Origin: Streptomyces soli
Lineage (GTDB): Bacteria > Actinomycetota > Actinomycetes > Streptomycetales > Streptomycetaceae
Direction of reading: 5' to 3'
DNA: 64,000 bases
NCBI RefSeq assembly: GCF_003999195.1
Contig: NZ_RJVR01000294.1
Coordinates: forward strand, 1-64,000
The notes below the pieces were generated by a model. That model made no database searches, was not told the origin of the DNA, and saw nothing but the letters and a program-made list of their open reading frames with translations. Positions 50,477 through 58,452 of this stretch are shown here, piece by piece (within the stretch, counting starts at the first letter, position 1; every line of letters begins with the position of its first letter). The position numbers and the translations under genes are program-made.

Positions 50477-50740
50477 ATGAGCAGCATGAGCAAGCCGACG
50501 AGCATCAAGACCAGTGAGAGGGTGCGCGACCGGCTGCGCGTCCTCGCGGAAGAGCGTGGCACCACCATTACGGAGCTGCTGGAGGAGCTCGCCGCTCGTG
50601 AGCTGACCGATGCCGAGCGGGAGCAGCGTGCTCTTGAGGCTGCTCGCGAGCTCGGGGTGGAGTACACCGAGCAGGTGCAGCAGGTCGGCACGGACGCCTG
50701 GGAGAAGATCCGCGCCCACCAGGGCGGCGCCGCAGCATGA
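50477..50740 (+). CDS. Ribbon-helix-helix antitoxin (VapB/CopG-like)
   Basis: 87 aa. Residues ~6-45 (KPTSIKTSERVRDRLRVLAE, RGTTITELLEELAARELT) form a ribbon-helix-helix domain; the rest is a charged helical tail (EYTEQVQQVGTDAWEKIRA) suited to wrapping a toxin. Overlaps the next gene by four bases (ATGA). ATG 50477 and a second ATG three codons later are both possible starts. Its promoter palindrome lies directly upstream. Confidence 0.8.
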   Translation: MSSMSKPTSIKTSERVRDRLRVLAEERGTTITELLEELAARELTDAEREQRALEAARELGVEYTEQVQQVGTDAWEKIRAHQGGAAA

Positions 50741-51111
50741 GCTTGACGGCTGTCCTGGACCATACGGCTCTGGCTGCTTTGTACCGGGCCGATGCGTTCT
50801 TCACCGGCCTGTACATCGAGGCCTCGCGCGGCACGGGCCGCGTCCTGGTCCCGTCGCTGTCGGTCCTGGCCGCCGAGCGGCGACTGGCCGGTGCGGGCCG
50901 ACACGCCGCCACACTGCGGTTCGCCGAAGCCGTGCCGTTCACCACGGCGCACGCTGCGGATGCGATGGACTGGCCGAGCGTGGACTGGCCGGTGGCTCAC
51001 GCCGCGGCGATCGCCTGGCACGCGGTCAAGGCAGGCCAGCCCGTCACGGTTCTGTCCCTTGAACCCGAGCTCTACCTGGGGACCGGCATTGCACCCCTGA
51101 ATCCGAACTGA
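50737..51111 (+). CDS. Putative toxin, PIN-like (VapC-type)
   Basis: 124 aa, coupled to the antitoxin. LTAVLDHTALAALYRADAFF gives an N-terminal acidic residue (Asp ~8), LVPSLSVLAAERRLAG an internal Glu (~47), and MDWPSVDWPVAHAAAIAWHA plus GQPVTVLSLEPELYLG later Asp/Glu positions. This roughly follows the acidic-cluster order of PIN nucleases, but the usual DTSA(L) and final acidic motif are altered. Gene order and size strongly support a toxin; the PIN fold is an inference. Confidence 0.65.
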   Translation: MSLTAVLDHTALAALYRADAFFTGLYIEASRGTGRVLVPSLSVLAAERRLAGAGRHAATLRFAEAVPFTTAHAADAMDWPSVDWPVAHAAAIAWHAVKAGQPVTVLSLEPELYLGTGIAPLNPN

Positions 51112-51273
51112 TCAGCCCTTCGGCCGCGGGCGTGACACGACCCGGTCGGGCTGCCGCGCCGCCGCGTCGAGTCGTACGGCCGGTGCCTGGCCCGTGGCCG
51201 GATGCGGCACGGCCACCTCCGGACGCCCGGTCTCCGACAGCCTGACTACTCCTGGTGTGCCACAGTGAGGCAG

Positions 51274-51305
51274 CGGCCCGCCGCCGCCCCCTCGGCGGCG
51301 GGCCG
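51274..51305 (+). terminator. 13-bp perfect GC hairpin
   Basis: CGGCCCGCCGCCG (51274-51286), 6-base loop, CGGCGGCGGGCCG (51293-51305). No T-tract, as usual in Streptomyces. Lies ~165 bp after the toxin gene and before the convergent acyl-CoA dehydrogenase end. Confidence 0.5.
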
Positions 51306-51319
51306 CCGTCCGCGGCGTA

Positions 51320-51410
51320 CGCGGCGCCAAGGGCTTCTACGCCGTCTTTACCGGCCTTGTGCTCACCGCCGCCACGGTCGTGCTCATCCCAGGCTCCCCG
51401 CTCGGGCCGC
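51320..51410 (+). pseudogene. Membrane-protein C-terminal remnant
   Basis: AKGFYAVFTGLVLTAATVVL, then IPGSPLG is a single membrane helix with charged entry and a Pro exit, in GC3-biased codons. It resembles the last helix of NRAMP-type metal transporters. No start and no other helices; family assignment weak. Confidence 0.25.
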
Positions 51411-51467
51411 CCACGTGTGCGGAACGCGTCCGGGTCTCGACCAGCACCATTCGCGTTTCGTGGGTCC

Positions 51468-53156
51468 TCAGGCCGTGGCGGGTAGGGCGCGGGCGAGGAT
51501 CGCGTCGAGGTCGGCGGAGGCGGGAAGGGTGCCGAACGCGTGCCCCCAGTCGCCTCCGAGTCGGGTCGTGCAGAAGGCGTCGGCGACCGCGGGCGGCGCG
51601 TGGCGGACCAGGAGCGAGGCCTGCAGGGTCAGCGCCATCAGCTCCACGAGCCGACGGGCTCCGGACTGGACGCCCTCCACGCCGCCTGCCAGGCCGGACA
51701 GCTGGTCCTTGAGCCGGCGCACGGCGGCGTCCAGGCGGGCGTCGGCGCCGCGCGCCAGGGAGAGCTCCGAGAACAGGGCCTCGGCCGTGGCGGGGGCCCG
51801 TCCTAGGGCGCGCAGGACGTCGAGGGCGTTGACGTTGCCCGACCCCTCCCAGATGGAGAGCAGGGGAGCCTCGCGGTAGTGGCGGGGCATGCCGGACTCC
51901 TCGACGTACCCGTTGCCGCCGAGGCACTCGAGGGCTTCGGCGGTGAAGGCCGGGCCCCGCTTGGTGACCCAGTACTTGCCGACGGCGGTCGCGATCCGGC
52001 GGAATGCCGCCTCGTGCTCGTCGCCGCGGATCGCGCGGTCGGCCGCACCGGCCAGCCGCAGCGTGAGCGTTGTGGCGGCTTCGGACTCCAGGGCGAGATC
52101 GGCCAGTACGTTGCGCATGAGGGGCTGGTCGATCAGCGGCGCTCCGAAGGCGGCACGATGCTGCACGTGATGGCCCGCCTCGACCAGGGTCTTCCGCATG
52201 AGCGTCGCCGTGAGCATCACGCAGTCCAGGCGCGTGCAGTTGACCATTTCGATGATGGTCTTGACGCCCTGTCCCTCGGGGCCGACCAGCCAGGCAACGG
52301 TGCCGTCGAACTCCGGCTCGGAAGAGGCGTTGGAGCGGTTGCCCAGCTTGTCCTTGAGGCGCTGGATGCGGAACGTGTTGCGGGTGCCGTCGGGCAGGAT
52401 CCGCGGTACCAGGAAGCAGGACAGGCCGCCCTTGTCTCCGGAGGGGGCTGCCTGTGCGAGGACCAGGAACAGGTCGCACATCGGCGCCGAGGTGAACCAC
52501 TTGTGCCCGCGCAGGGTGTACACGCCGGGCTCGACGGTGGGCGTGGCGACGGTGGCGTTGGTACGGACGTCGGAGCCGCCCTGCTTCTCGGTCATGCCCA
52601 TGCCTGCGAGCAGTCCGCGCTTGCCGGTCGGCGCCCGCAGCCCCGGGTCGTAGACCCGGCTGACCAGCAGGGGTTCGTAGATCGCGGCGAGGTCCGGCTG
52701 CCGGCGCAGGGCGGGCACGGCCGCGTAGGTCATCGACGTCGGGCAGCCGTGCCCGGCGTCGGTGTGCCCCCACACCAGACCGCCGGCGGTGCGGGCGACA
52801 TGGGCTCCGGGGCGGTCGTCGGCCCAGGGCGCGGCGCCCAGGCCCTCGGCGATCGCGACCTCCAGCAGGTGATGCCAGCTCGGGTGGAAGTCGACCTCGT
52901 CGATCCGGTTGCCGTAGCGGTCGTGCGTCCGCAGTTCCGGTTCGTACCGGTTGGCCTGCTCGCCCCACTGCTGGGCCTCTTCGCCGCCTGCCAGGCGGCC
53001 GAGCCGCCGGACGTCCTTTTCGGCCCAGTCGGCACCCTCGCGGCGCAGCCCCTCCAGCAGGGCCGCGTCGTCGGACGCGTCATACGGGGTGAGCGGCGGG
53101 GACTGGTTGGTGACCTCATGCGTGTCGGACTGCTCGCGTGCGAGTATCGGGACCAT
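51468..53156 (-). CDS. Acyl-CoA dehydrogenase-family protein (AidB-like)
   Basis: 562 aa, close to E. coli AidB (541). ATG at 53156. N-terminal helical extension (PLTPYDASDDAALLEGLRRE), then the FAD-binding acyl-CoA dehydrogenase core: GLLAGMGMTEKQGGSDVRTN, LRGHKWFTSAPMCDLFLVLA, LKDKLGNRSNASSEPEFDG, and the C-terminal ECLGGNGYVEESGMPRHYRE, LLSIWEGSGNVNALDVLR. AidB binds DNA and FAD in the adaptive response to alkylation; its enzymatic role is unclear. Divergent from a PaaX-type regulator across a 103-bp gap. Confidence 0.88.
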   Translation of the reverse strand: MVPILAREQSDTHEVTNQSPPLTPYDASDDAALLEGLRREGADWAEKDVRRLGRLAGGEEAQQWGEQANRYEPELRTHDRYGNRIDEVDFHPSWHHLLEVAIAEGLGAAPWADDRPGAHVARTAGGLVWGHTDAGHGCPTSMTYAAVPALRRQPDLAAIYEPLLVSRVYDPGLRAPTGKRGLLAGMGMTEKQGGSDVRTNATVATPTVEPGVYTLRGHKWFTSAPMCDLFLVLAQAAPSGDKGGLSCFLVPRILPDGTRNTFRIQRLKDKLGNRSNASSEPEFDGTVAWLVGPEGQGVKTIIEMVNCTRLDCVMLTATLMRKTLVEAGHHVQHRAAFGAPLIDQPLMRNVLADLALESEAATTLTLRLAGAADRAIRGDEHEAAFRRIATAVGKYWVTKRGPAFTAEALECLGGNGYVEESGMPRHYREAPLLSIWEGSGNVNALDVLRALGRAPATAEALFSELSLARGADARLDAAVRRLKDQLSGLAGGVEGVQSGARRLVELMALTLQASLLVRHAPPAVADAFCTTRLGGDWGHAFGTLPASADLDAILARALPATA

Positions 53157-53259
53157 GCGGCCAGTGTTGCACTATTTCTACAACTGAAGCAATCATGTAA
53201 TACGGAGGTGTGGTGCGGATCCCCACCTGCCTGCGCGCTCGTGCCCCTGGCCGGGCACA

Positions 53260-54045
53260 ATGCCGTCCATGCGGATGAACGCGTCACTGTCGCCGGGCGA
53301 GGTCGGTCTGCGCCCCTTGTCCGCGCGGTCGGTCGTCCTGAGCCTGCTGCTGGGCCTCCACCCGCCCGAGCTTCCGGTACGGGACCTGGTCCGCACCGTG
53401 GAACCGTTCGGAGTCGCCGGCTCGGCACTGCGGGCCGCGCTCAGCCGGATGGTGGCGGCGGGTGACCTGCACCGTACGGACACGGTCTACCGGCTCAGCG
53501 ACAGGCTGCTGCAGCGTCAACGCCGCGTGGACGACGCCGTCCACCCCAGGACCCGGGCGTGGAACGGCGACTGGGAGATCCTCGTCGTCACCGCGACAGG
53601 ACGCGAGCCGGCCGAACGAGCCGAACTCCGCGCCGAGTTGTCCGGCCTTCGGCTGGCGGAACTGCGCGAAGGAGTATGGCTCCGGCCTGCCAATCTGCTG
53701 CGGCCACGGCCCAGCCACGTCGCAGAACTCGCCCAGTGCTTCACCGCCAGGCCCGAGCAGCCCTCGCGCGCCCTGGCCACGAGTCTGTGGGCGCTCGACA
53801 CGTGGGCCGAAACGGCCAACGCTCTCCTCACCCACTTCGCGGCGGTGGAGCGGCCGGCCGATCGCTTCGCCACCGCCGCGGCCATGGTCCGGCATCTGCT
53901 CACCGACCCCGTCCTGCCCGACGAACTCCTGCCCGCCGACTGGCCCGCGCCGGCCCTGCGTACCACGTACACGGACTACCGGAGCGAACTGACCGAAGCG
54001 GTGCGGACCGGCCGCGGGAACACAGGGGCGGGTCCAGGTGCTTGA
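53260..54045 (+). CDS. PaaX-family transcriptional regulator
   Basis: 261 aa. N-terminal winged helix (SARSVVLSLLLGLHPPELPV, GVAGSALRAALSRMVAAGDL) and PaaX-like middle domain (RAWNGDWEILVVTATGREPA, LRLAELREGVWLRPANL). PaaX represses phenylacetate catabolism and responds to an aryl-CoA; family members next to acyl-CoA dehydrogenases often control them. The first ATG (53260) or an ATG three codons later may be used. Divergent from the AidB-like gene, which is its likely target. Confidence 0.85.
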   Translation: MPSMRMNASLSPGEVGLRPLSARSVVLSLLLGLHPPELPVRDLVRTVEPFGVAGSALRAALSRMVAAGDLHRTDTVYRLSDRLLQRQRRVDDAVHPRTRAWNGDWEILVVTATGREPAERAELRAELSGLRLAELREGVWLRPANLLRPRPSHVAELAQCFTARPEQPSRALATSLWALDTWAETANALLTHFAAVERPADRFATAAAMVRHLLTDPVLPDELLPADWPAPALRTTYTDYRSELTEAVRTGRGNTGAGPGA

Positions 54046-54078
54046 GGATCATGCGGGGAGCGCTGAAAGGGAATCACG

Positions 54079-54858
54079 GTGGATCTTGAACTGACTGGTC
54101 GGCGTGCCGTTGTCACTGGCGGGAGCCGGGGGATCGGTCTGGCAATCGGCCGGGCATTGGCAGCCGAGGGGGCCGATGTGGCACTTGTCGCGCGAGACAA
54201 CGACGCTCTTACGAGGGCTGCCGAGCAGGTCGCTGCGGAGAGCGGCCGCCGAGTGATCGGTGTACCTGCCGACACCGGGGACGACCAGTCCGTGGCCGCG
54301 ATGGCCGGGGAGGTCGTCCGGCAGTTCGGAGGCGTCGACATTCTCGTCAATGCCGCAGCCACCCCTAACACCGGAGGTTTCTCCGAGGACGCGTTGGAAG
54401 GCGAGATCAATGTCAAGGTCCAGGGATACCTACGCACGGCACGTGCCTTTGCGCCCCTCATGACCGCTCAGGGCTGGGGTCGCATCATCAACGTCGCCGG
54501 CCTTGCCGCACGCCAGACGGGTTCGGTGGTCGGATCCGTACGTAACGTCGCAGTGGCCGCACTGAGCAAGAACCTCGCGGATGAACTCGGCCCTCAAGGC
54601 GTGAACGTCGTGGTCGTACACCCTGGCGCGACGCGTACCGAGCAGACGACGCAGGTGCTCACCGCTATGGCCGACGCCCGAGGCACCAGCGTGGAGGAGG
54701 TGGAGCGGGCGATGGGGTCGACGGTGTCGATCGGCCGTCTGGTGACCGCGCAGGAGGTCGCGGCTGTGGTCACCTTCCTCGCCAGCCCGAAGAGCGTCGC
54801 GCTGAACGGCGATCCGATCGTCGCGAGCGGCGGTACCCGAGGCACCATCCACTACTGA
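54079..54858 (+). CDS. SDR-family oxidoreductase lacking the YxxxK pair
   Basis: 259 aa. GTG start 9 bases after GGGAATC, weak RBS. Classical cofactor motif RRAVVTGGSRGIGLAIGRAL and NNAG-equivalent LVNAAATPNTGG. At the catalytic helix, where YxxxK is expected, it reads GSVRNVAVAALSKNL, so the Tyr and active Lys are replaced (about Arg and Val). Conserved later: VVVVHPGATRTEQT. It may bind NAD(P) without classical redox activity or use other residues. Follows the PaaX-like gene by 33 bases and may share its transcript. Confidence 0.8.
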   Translation: MDLELTGRRAVVTGGSRGIGLAIGRALAAEGADVALVARDNDALTRAAEQVAAESGRRVIGVPADTGDDQSVAAMAGEVVRQFGGVDILVNAAATPNTGGFSEDALEGEINVKVQGYLRTARAFAPLMTAQGWGRIINVAGLAARQTGSVVGSVRNVAVAALSKNLADELGPQGVNVVVVHPGATRTEQTTQVLTAMADARGTSVEEVERAMGSTVSIGRLVTAQEVAAVVTFLASPKSVALNGDPIVASGGTRGTIHY

Positions 54859-54887
54859 GGCCGTCGGCGCGGACGACGACGCCTACC

Positions 54888-54950
54888 GCTTAGCTTGGCT
54901 TTAAACCCCACCAAGATCGTTTCTTGGTGGGGTTTAAAGCCAAGCTAAGC
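54888..54950. repeat. Perfect 29-bp inverted repeat (63-bp hairpin)
   Basis: The arm at 54888-54916 is fully complementary to 54922-54950 around the loop TCGTT. The arm contains CTTGGCTTTAAACCCCACC, AT-richer than its surroundings. It begins 30 bp after the SDR stop, so it can act as a terminator, but 29 perfectly paired bases are more than a terminator needs and suggest a mobile-element or MITE origin. Confidence 0.8.
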
Positions 54951-55099
54951 CTGTCGTTTAACGTCCGGGTCCGAAATGGGACTCGAACCCGGTCGCTCAC
55001 CTGGGCATTCGCCGGACGCGTCGGTGGCCCCGGCCTGATCCTGTGCTCCGACCAAGGACGTACGCGGGCCGGCCGTCAGCGCGGCATCGAGGCCGAAGT

Positions 55100-55330
55100 G
55101 GAGCGACTCGCGAGGTCTTCCGCGGCGACTACGCCCACCAGCCGCCCCTGGTCGAGCAGGCCCTGGGCAAGCAGATGCTCGCCATCCTCCGCCAGTTGCT
55201 CGAGATGTTCGAGGCCTACCCGGCATACCGGCTGGTGGTGAGCGTCTACGGCGCGACGCAGGAGAGCTTCGACGGGCTCACCCAGCGGCGCGGATCGTGG
55301 CAGGCCTTCCAACGCGGCATGGCCGCAGCA
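55100..55330 (+). pseudogene. Transposase remnant (IS110-like)
   Basis: Part of a plus-strand frame reads VFRGDYAHQPPLVEQALGKQ, MLAILRQLLEMFEAYPA. The DY-x-PPLVEQAmG-x-x-LRQL pattern resembles the region between the DEDD and Tnp20 domains of IS110-family transposases. Upstream and downstream parts are absent or scrambled. Family call tentative. Confidence 0.35.
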
Positions 55331-55378
55331 CGGCCCCTGGCCCGGCGTGTACGCCGGGCCAGGCGTCAGGCGCGTGCC

Positions 55379-56323
55379 TCAGGCGGAAGCGGCAGTGAGC
55401 TCCGCCAGTTCCTCGGCGGTCAGATCCAGCTCCACTCCCGCCAGTAGTGCGGGCAGCTGCGCGGTCGTCCGCGCGGAGGCGATCGGCGCGACGACGGTCG
55501 GCTGCGCCGCCAGCCAGGCCAGCGCGACGCTCGCGACCTCGGCCTCGTGGGCCTCGGCAATCTTGTCCAGCGCGGCCAGGACCCTGAGACCCCGCTCGGA
55601 CTCGAGGTACTTGCCCGCGCCCTCGGCCCGCGCGCTGTCCACCGGGGTGCCCGGACGGTACTTGCCGGTCAGGAAGCCGGAGGCGAGTGCCCAGTAAGGA
55701 ACGGCCGAGAGGCCGTACTCGGCGACGGTGTCCCGGAGCGGACCCTCATAGGTGTCGCGGGAGACCAGGTTGTAGTGGGGCTGAAGTGCCACGTACCGGG
55801 CCAATCCCTCACTCTCCGAGAAGGCCAGCGACGCGGCCAGCCGCTCCCCGGTGATGTTGGAGGCCGCGATGGCGCGGACCTTGCCCTCCTTCACCAGCTG
55901 GTCGAGGGCGGTGATGATGTCCTCGACCGGCACGGTCGGGTCGTCGAAGTGCGTGTAATAGAGGTCGATGTAATCCGAGCCCAGCCGGCGCAGCGACTCC
56001 TCGGCGCCAGCCTTGATGGTGGCCGGGGCAAGCCCCTTGTAGTCCGAGTGTTGACCCACCTTGGTGGCGACGATGATGTCGGAGCGGTTGCCGCGGGCGG
56101 CCGTCCACCTGCCGATGATCGTCTCCGACTCACCGCCCTTGTTGCCCGGTGCCCACTCGGAGTAGACGTCGGCGGTGTCTATGAAATTGCCGCCGGCGGC
56201 GGCATACGCGTCGAGTACGGCGAAGGACTCCGCCTCGTCCGCGGTCCAGCCGAAGACGTTGCCGCCGAGGGAGAGCGGGAAAACCTGGAGGTCAGAATTG
56301 CCCAGCTTACGCAGATCAGTCAT
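55379..56323 (-). CDS. Aldo/keto reductase
   Basis: 314 aa from ATG 56323 (another ATG four codons upstream). (beta/alpha)8 AKR with LSLGGNVFGWTADEAESFAV, catalytic Asp-Tyr in NFIDTADVYSEWAPGNKGG (~residues 52-57), Lys in DIIVATKVGQHSDYKG (~84) and His in DLYYTHFDDPTVPVEDII (~122); NADPH-binding C-terminal part SVALAWLAAQPTVVAPIASA. Belongs to the YajO/general-stress AKR group. No operon partner; flanked by transposase remnants. Confidence 0.9.
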   Translation of the reverse strand: MTDLRKLGNSDLQVFPLSLGGNVFGWTADEAESFAVLDAYAAAGGNFIDTADVYSEWAPGNKGGESETIIGRWTAARGNRSDIIVATKVGQHSDYKGLAPATIKAGAEESLRRLGSDYIDLYYTHFDDPTVPVEDIITALDQLVKEGKVRAIAASNITGERLAASLAFSESEGLARYVALQPHYNLVSRDTYEGPLRDTVAEYGLSAVPYWALASGFLTGKYRPGTPVDSARAEGAGKYLESERGLRVLAALDKIAEAHEAEVASVALAWLAAQPTVVAPIASARTTAQLPALLAGVELDLTAEELAELTAASA

Positions 56324-56510
56324 AAGCAAGATCAACCCCGCGCCCGGAGCTCTCTATTCCCGTTTCCGGGATCTGTTCACGTGCCGGAAACCCGGAAGGG
56401 TGGCCGCCTGGCCCGGCAGGCCAGGGACCAGGCTCGCTGCCGGGCCAGGGACCGGGCGGCGCGGATCGCGGTGCGTGCCGTGGGGCCGGCGCGGCACCTA
56501 CCGGGAGGTC

Positions 56511-56695
56511 GCCTTGCGTCTGCCGGACAACGCTCAGATCGTTTTCGACGACGACGGCCGTCTGCACTTCGCCGCGCTGGAGCCGGAGCCCGAACCGGCT
56601 TCTTTGCTCGATCTGCGGGCGGCGGTGAACGCGCTGCTGCCCCGTGTCGACCCGCCAAAGGTACTGGTGGAGGTGTTCTCCGCGCTCTACATGCT
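56511..56695 (+). pseudogene. Tn3-family transposase fragment
   Basis: LRLPDNAQIVFDDDGRLHFA, ALEPEPEPASLLDLRAAVNA, LLPRVDPPKVLVEVF matches the segment of Tn3-type transposases just before the catalytic region (the LPRVDLPEVLLEV block). The catalytic DDE half is missing; after ~56695 the sequence is unrelated. Confidence 0.6.
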
Positions 56696-56823
56696 GATCC
56701 TGCTGAACCAGCTGATGGAGTCGCATTGCGGGCTGAGTCACGCGGACCGGCGGCTCAGAACGGCGGTTCGTCGAGGAAGGGGGCGGGTCGAAGCAGCCGG
56801 ATGCGGAGAGCTCGGCGATCTGC

Positions 56824-57039
56824 TCAGCAGCCGCACGCATCCATCTCCGGGAACGGGCCGCCGGTCCACCAGCCGCCGTCGCCGTGGCAGCAGGGGCAGG
56901 AGCGGCGGACCTTGGGGGACTGCTCGATCTGGTGCCGGGAGACGGACAGCGACCAGGCGCCGGCCTTGAAGGCGTACGCGGTCCGGGCGAGCGCGACCGA
57001 CGCGGTGACGCCAGCCAGGGCGGCGGTTCGGTACGCATC
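56824..57039 (-). CDS. Small Cys-rich hypothetical protein (element-associated), start unclear
   Basis: Strongly GC3-biased frame ending at 56824: AYRTAALAGVTASVALARTA, YAFKAGAWSLSVSRHQIEQS, VRRSCPCCHGDGGWWTGGPF, PEMDACGC. The CPCCxGxGG...CxC cluster looks like a zinc-binding knuckle of the kind found in small proteins of Streptomyces conjugative elements. The start is not clear: the frame is open back to 57156, overlapping the fragment upstream. Confidence 0.5.
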   Translation of the reverse strand, partial: DAYRTAALAGVTASVALARTAYAFKAGAWSLSVSRHQIEQSPKVRRSCPCCHGDGGWWTGGPFPEMDACGC

Positions 57040-57046
57040 CGGGGGG

Positions 57047-57150
57047 TCAGGTACGGGCCGGGAAGGGCTGGACGCGGATGCTGGCGCAGTAATCGCCGCC
57101 GCTGTCGCCCTCGTGCGGGGCACGGCCACTGGTGCTACGCAGGTCCGCGA
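57047..57150 (-). pseudogene. Gene fragment upstream of the Cys-rich protein
   Basis: C-terminal ~34 codons LADLRSTSGRAPHEGDSGGD, YCASIRVQPFPART, TGA at 57047. Continuing upstream the frame becomes antisense to the IS256 remnant, so the original 5' part was probably replaced by that insertion. Confidence 0.35.
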
Positions 57151-57152
57151 GG

Positions 57153-57369
57153 ACATTCGGGTCGACCTTCGCGACGGTGCGCCTGCGCACGAAGGTCACC
57201 AAGGGCGCCGGCAGCCGGGCCGCCGGACTGGCCGTGGTCTTCAAACTGCTCGAGTCCGCCCAAGCCCGCTGGCGGGCCGCGAACGCACCCCACCTCGTCG
57301 CCCTCGTCCGGGCCGGAGCCCGCTTCGAACGCGGCCACCTCGTCGAACCCCGAAACCCTCGCGGCATGA
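57153..57369 (+). pseudogene. IS256-family (Mutator) transposase C-terminal fragment
   Basis: TFGSTFATVRLRTKVTKGAG, SRAAGLAVVFKLLESAQARW, RAANAPHLVALVRAGARFER, GHLVEP is the standard C-terminus of actinobacterial IS256-type transposases, where FATVR-x-R-T-x-x-TKG and FKLxESAQxRWRAVNAPHL are conserved. All DDE residues lie upstream and are absent. Directly precedes the chimeric hydrolase/DUF4333 ORF. Confidence 0.7.
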
Positions 57370-57446
57370 ACAACCTCAACTGTTCCATGGAATCTGACAA
57401 TTGCTCAACGGGAGCCATCGCTGATCACGACGTTAGGGTGTCCGGC

Positions 57447-57887
57447 ATGAGCCGCATAGCGTTGAACGATGCCACGATGCACTACGACGACCAGGGGCCG
57501 TGGGACGGGCTGCCGGTCGTCCTCGTTCATGGTCATCCGTTCAACCGCACTCTGTGGGGGCCGGTGGCCAAGGCTCTGGCGGCCGACGCGGTGTGTGCCT
57601 GGAACTTTCTGGACAACGCGTCGGTCGCCACCGCGAGCGGAGCGGACCACATGGTGCCGCGTGCGGAGGTCGAGAAGCTGGCCAAGGCCAACTACGCCCA
57701 CTTCCTCAGCGGCGACCAGGCACCGCAGTCCGTGAGCTGCCCGCGCGGGCTGCGCGCGACGATGGATGACACCGTGCGGTGCACCGCTGTCTTCAAGGGC
57801 GTGCGAAAGACGATGGCGATCTCCGTGACCGGAGTGAACGGCGACACGGTGAGCTTCGACTACGGCCAACTGAAGAATGGCAAGTAG
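57447..57887 (+). CDS. Chimeric ORF: alpha/beta-hydrolase N-terminus fused to DUF4333 domain
   Basis: 146 aa. Residues 1-~48 are the start of an alpha/beta hydrolase (MSRIALNDATMHYDDQG, LPVVLVHGHPFNRTLWGPV), including the oxyanion HGHP motif but no nucleophile. From about residue 55 it is a DUF4333 domain (VPRAEVEKLAKANYAHFLSG, SVSCPRGLRATMDDTVRCTA, MAISVTGVNGDTVSFDYGQL) with its two cysteines. DUF4333 proteins are normally secreted, but this one has no signal peptide. Probably a deletion fusion; whether it is expressed is unknown. Confidence 0.65.
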   Translation: MSRIALNDATMHYDDQGPWDGLPVVLVHGHPFNRTLWGPVAKALAADAVCAWNFLDNASVATASGADHMVPRAEVEKLAKANYAHFLSGDQAPQSVSCPRGLRATMDDTVRCTAVFKGVRKTMAISVTGVNGDTVSFDYGQLKNGK

Positions 57888-57937
57888 CGGACCGGAGCGA
57901 GGGGGAGTGGCGGATGGCAGCCGGCCAAACCGGGTCA

Positions 57938-58145
57938 CCTCCAGCCCGTCGAGCTTCGGCATCCGGATGTCGACGAGGCACACGTCGGGGCGCAGCCTCC
58001 AGGCCCTCCGCGCCGTCGGCCGCCTCGCCCACGACCTCCATGCCGCGCTGGGTCTGGAGGATCAGCCGGAAGCCGGTGCGCACCATCTCCTGGTCGTCGG
58101 CGATCAGAACCCGGACGGGGTCGGCCGGCCCGCTGGTGTCAGTCA
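57938..58145 (-). pseudogene. NarL-type response regulator, receiver-domain fragment
   Basis: PVRVLIADDQEMVRTGFRLI, LQTQRGMEVVGEAADGAEGL, then a frameshift near 57998 and DVCLVDIRMPKLDGLEVTR with the phospho-acceptor Asp. The frame ends there; the second half of the receiver and the DNA-binding LuxR domain are missing. Its orientation is opposite to the methyltransferase unit. Confidence 0.7.
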
Positions 58146-58281
58146 GGCGGGTGCCGAACCGGCGCCACCAGACCAGAAAGCCCACGAGTACGCCGAATCC
58201 CAGGAACGCGAGTCCCAACGGCCTTTGAGATCCCGCAATACGGACCCTGACCTCCGGCAACTTCCATGGCAGACTTGGGAC

Positions 58282-58452
58282 ATGAAGATCGCAGAGGCGG
58301 CTCGCCTGAGTGACGCGCGGTCGGGCGGTGCCCCCACCGCTTTACGCATGGTGCTCGAAAGGCAGCTCCAGGACCTGCGGGGGAAGGCCGGACTGTCCTA
58401 CCAGCAGGTCGCACACTCGCACGATTTGAAAGACCACCGGAGGACCGCGTGA
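58282..58452 (+). pseudogene. XRE-family regulator, N-terminal stub
   Basis: 56 codons from ATG 58282: SDARSGGAPTALRMVLERQL, QDLRGKAGLSYQQVAHSHD. This is the first half of the helix-turn-helix of Streptomyces XRE/DUF5753 regulators, which is normally followed by ~230 more residues. The recognition helix and DUF5753 are lost. Its stop overlaps the methyltransferase GTG (GTGA), so the stub can still couple translation. Confidence 0.6.

Noticed and set aside
54965-55010. GGGACTCGAACCC on the plus strand looks like the T-arm of a minus-strand tRNA gene
   Set aside because: The five base pairs of the T-stem do not form and no acceptor, anticodon or D-arm could be folded around it, so it is at most a tRNA 3' remnant or chance.
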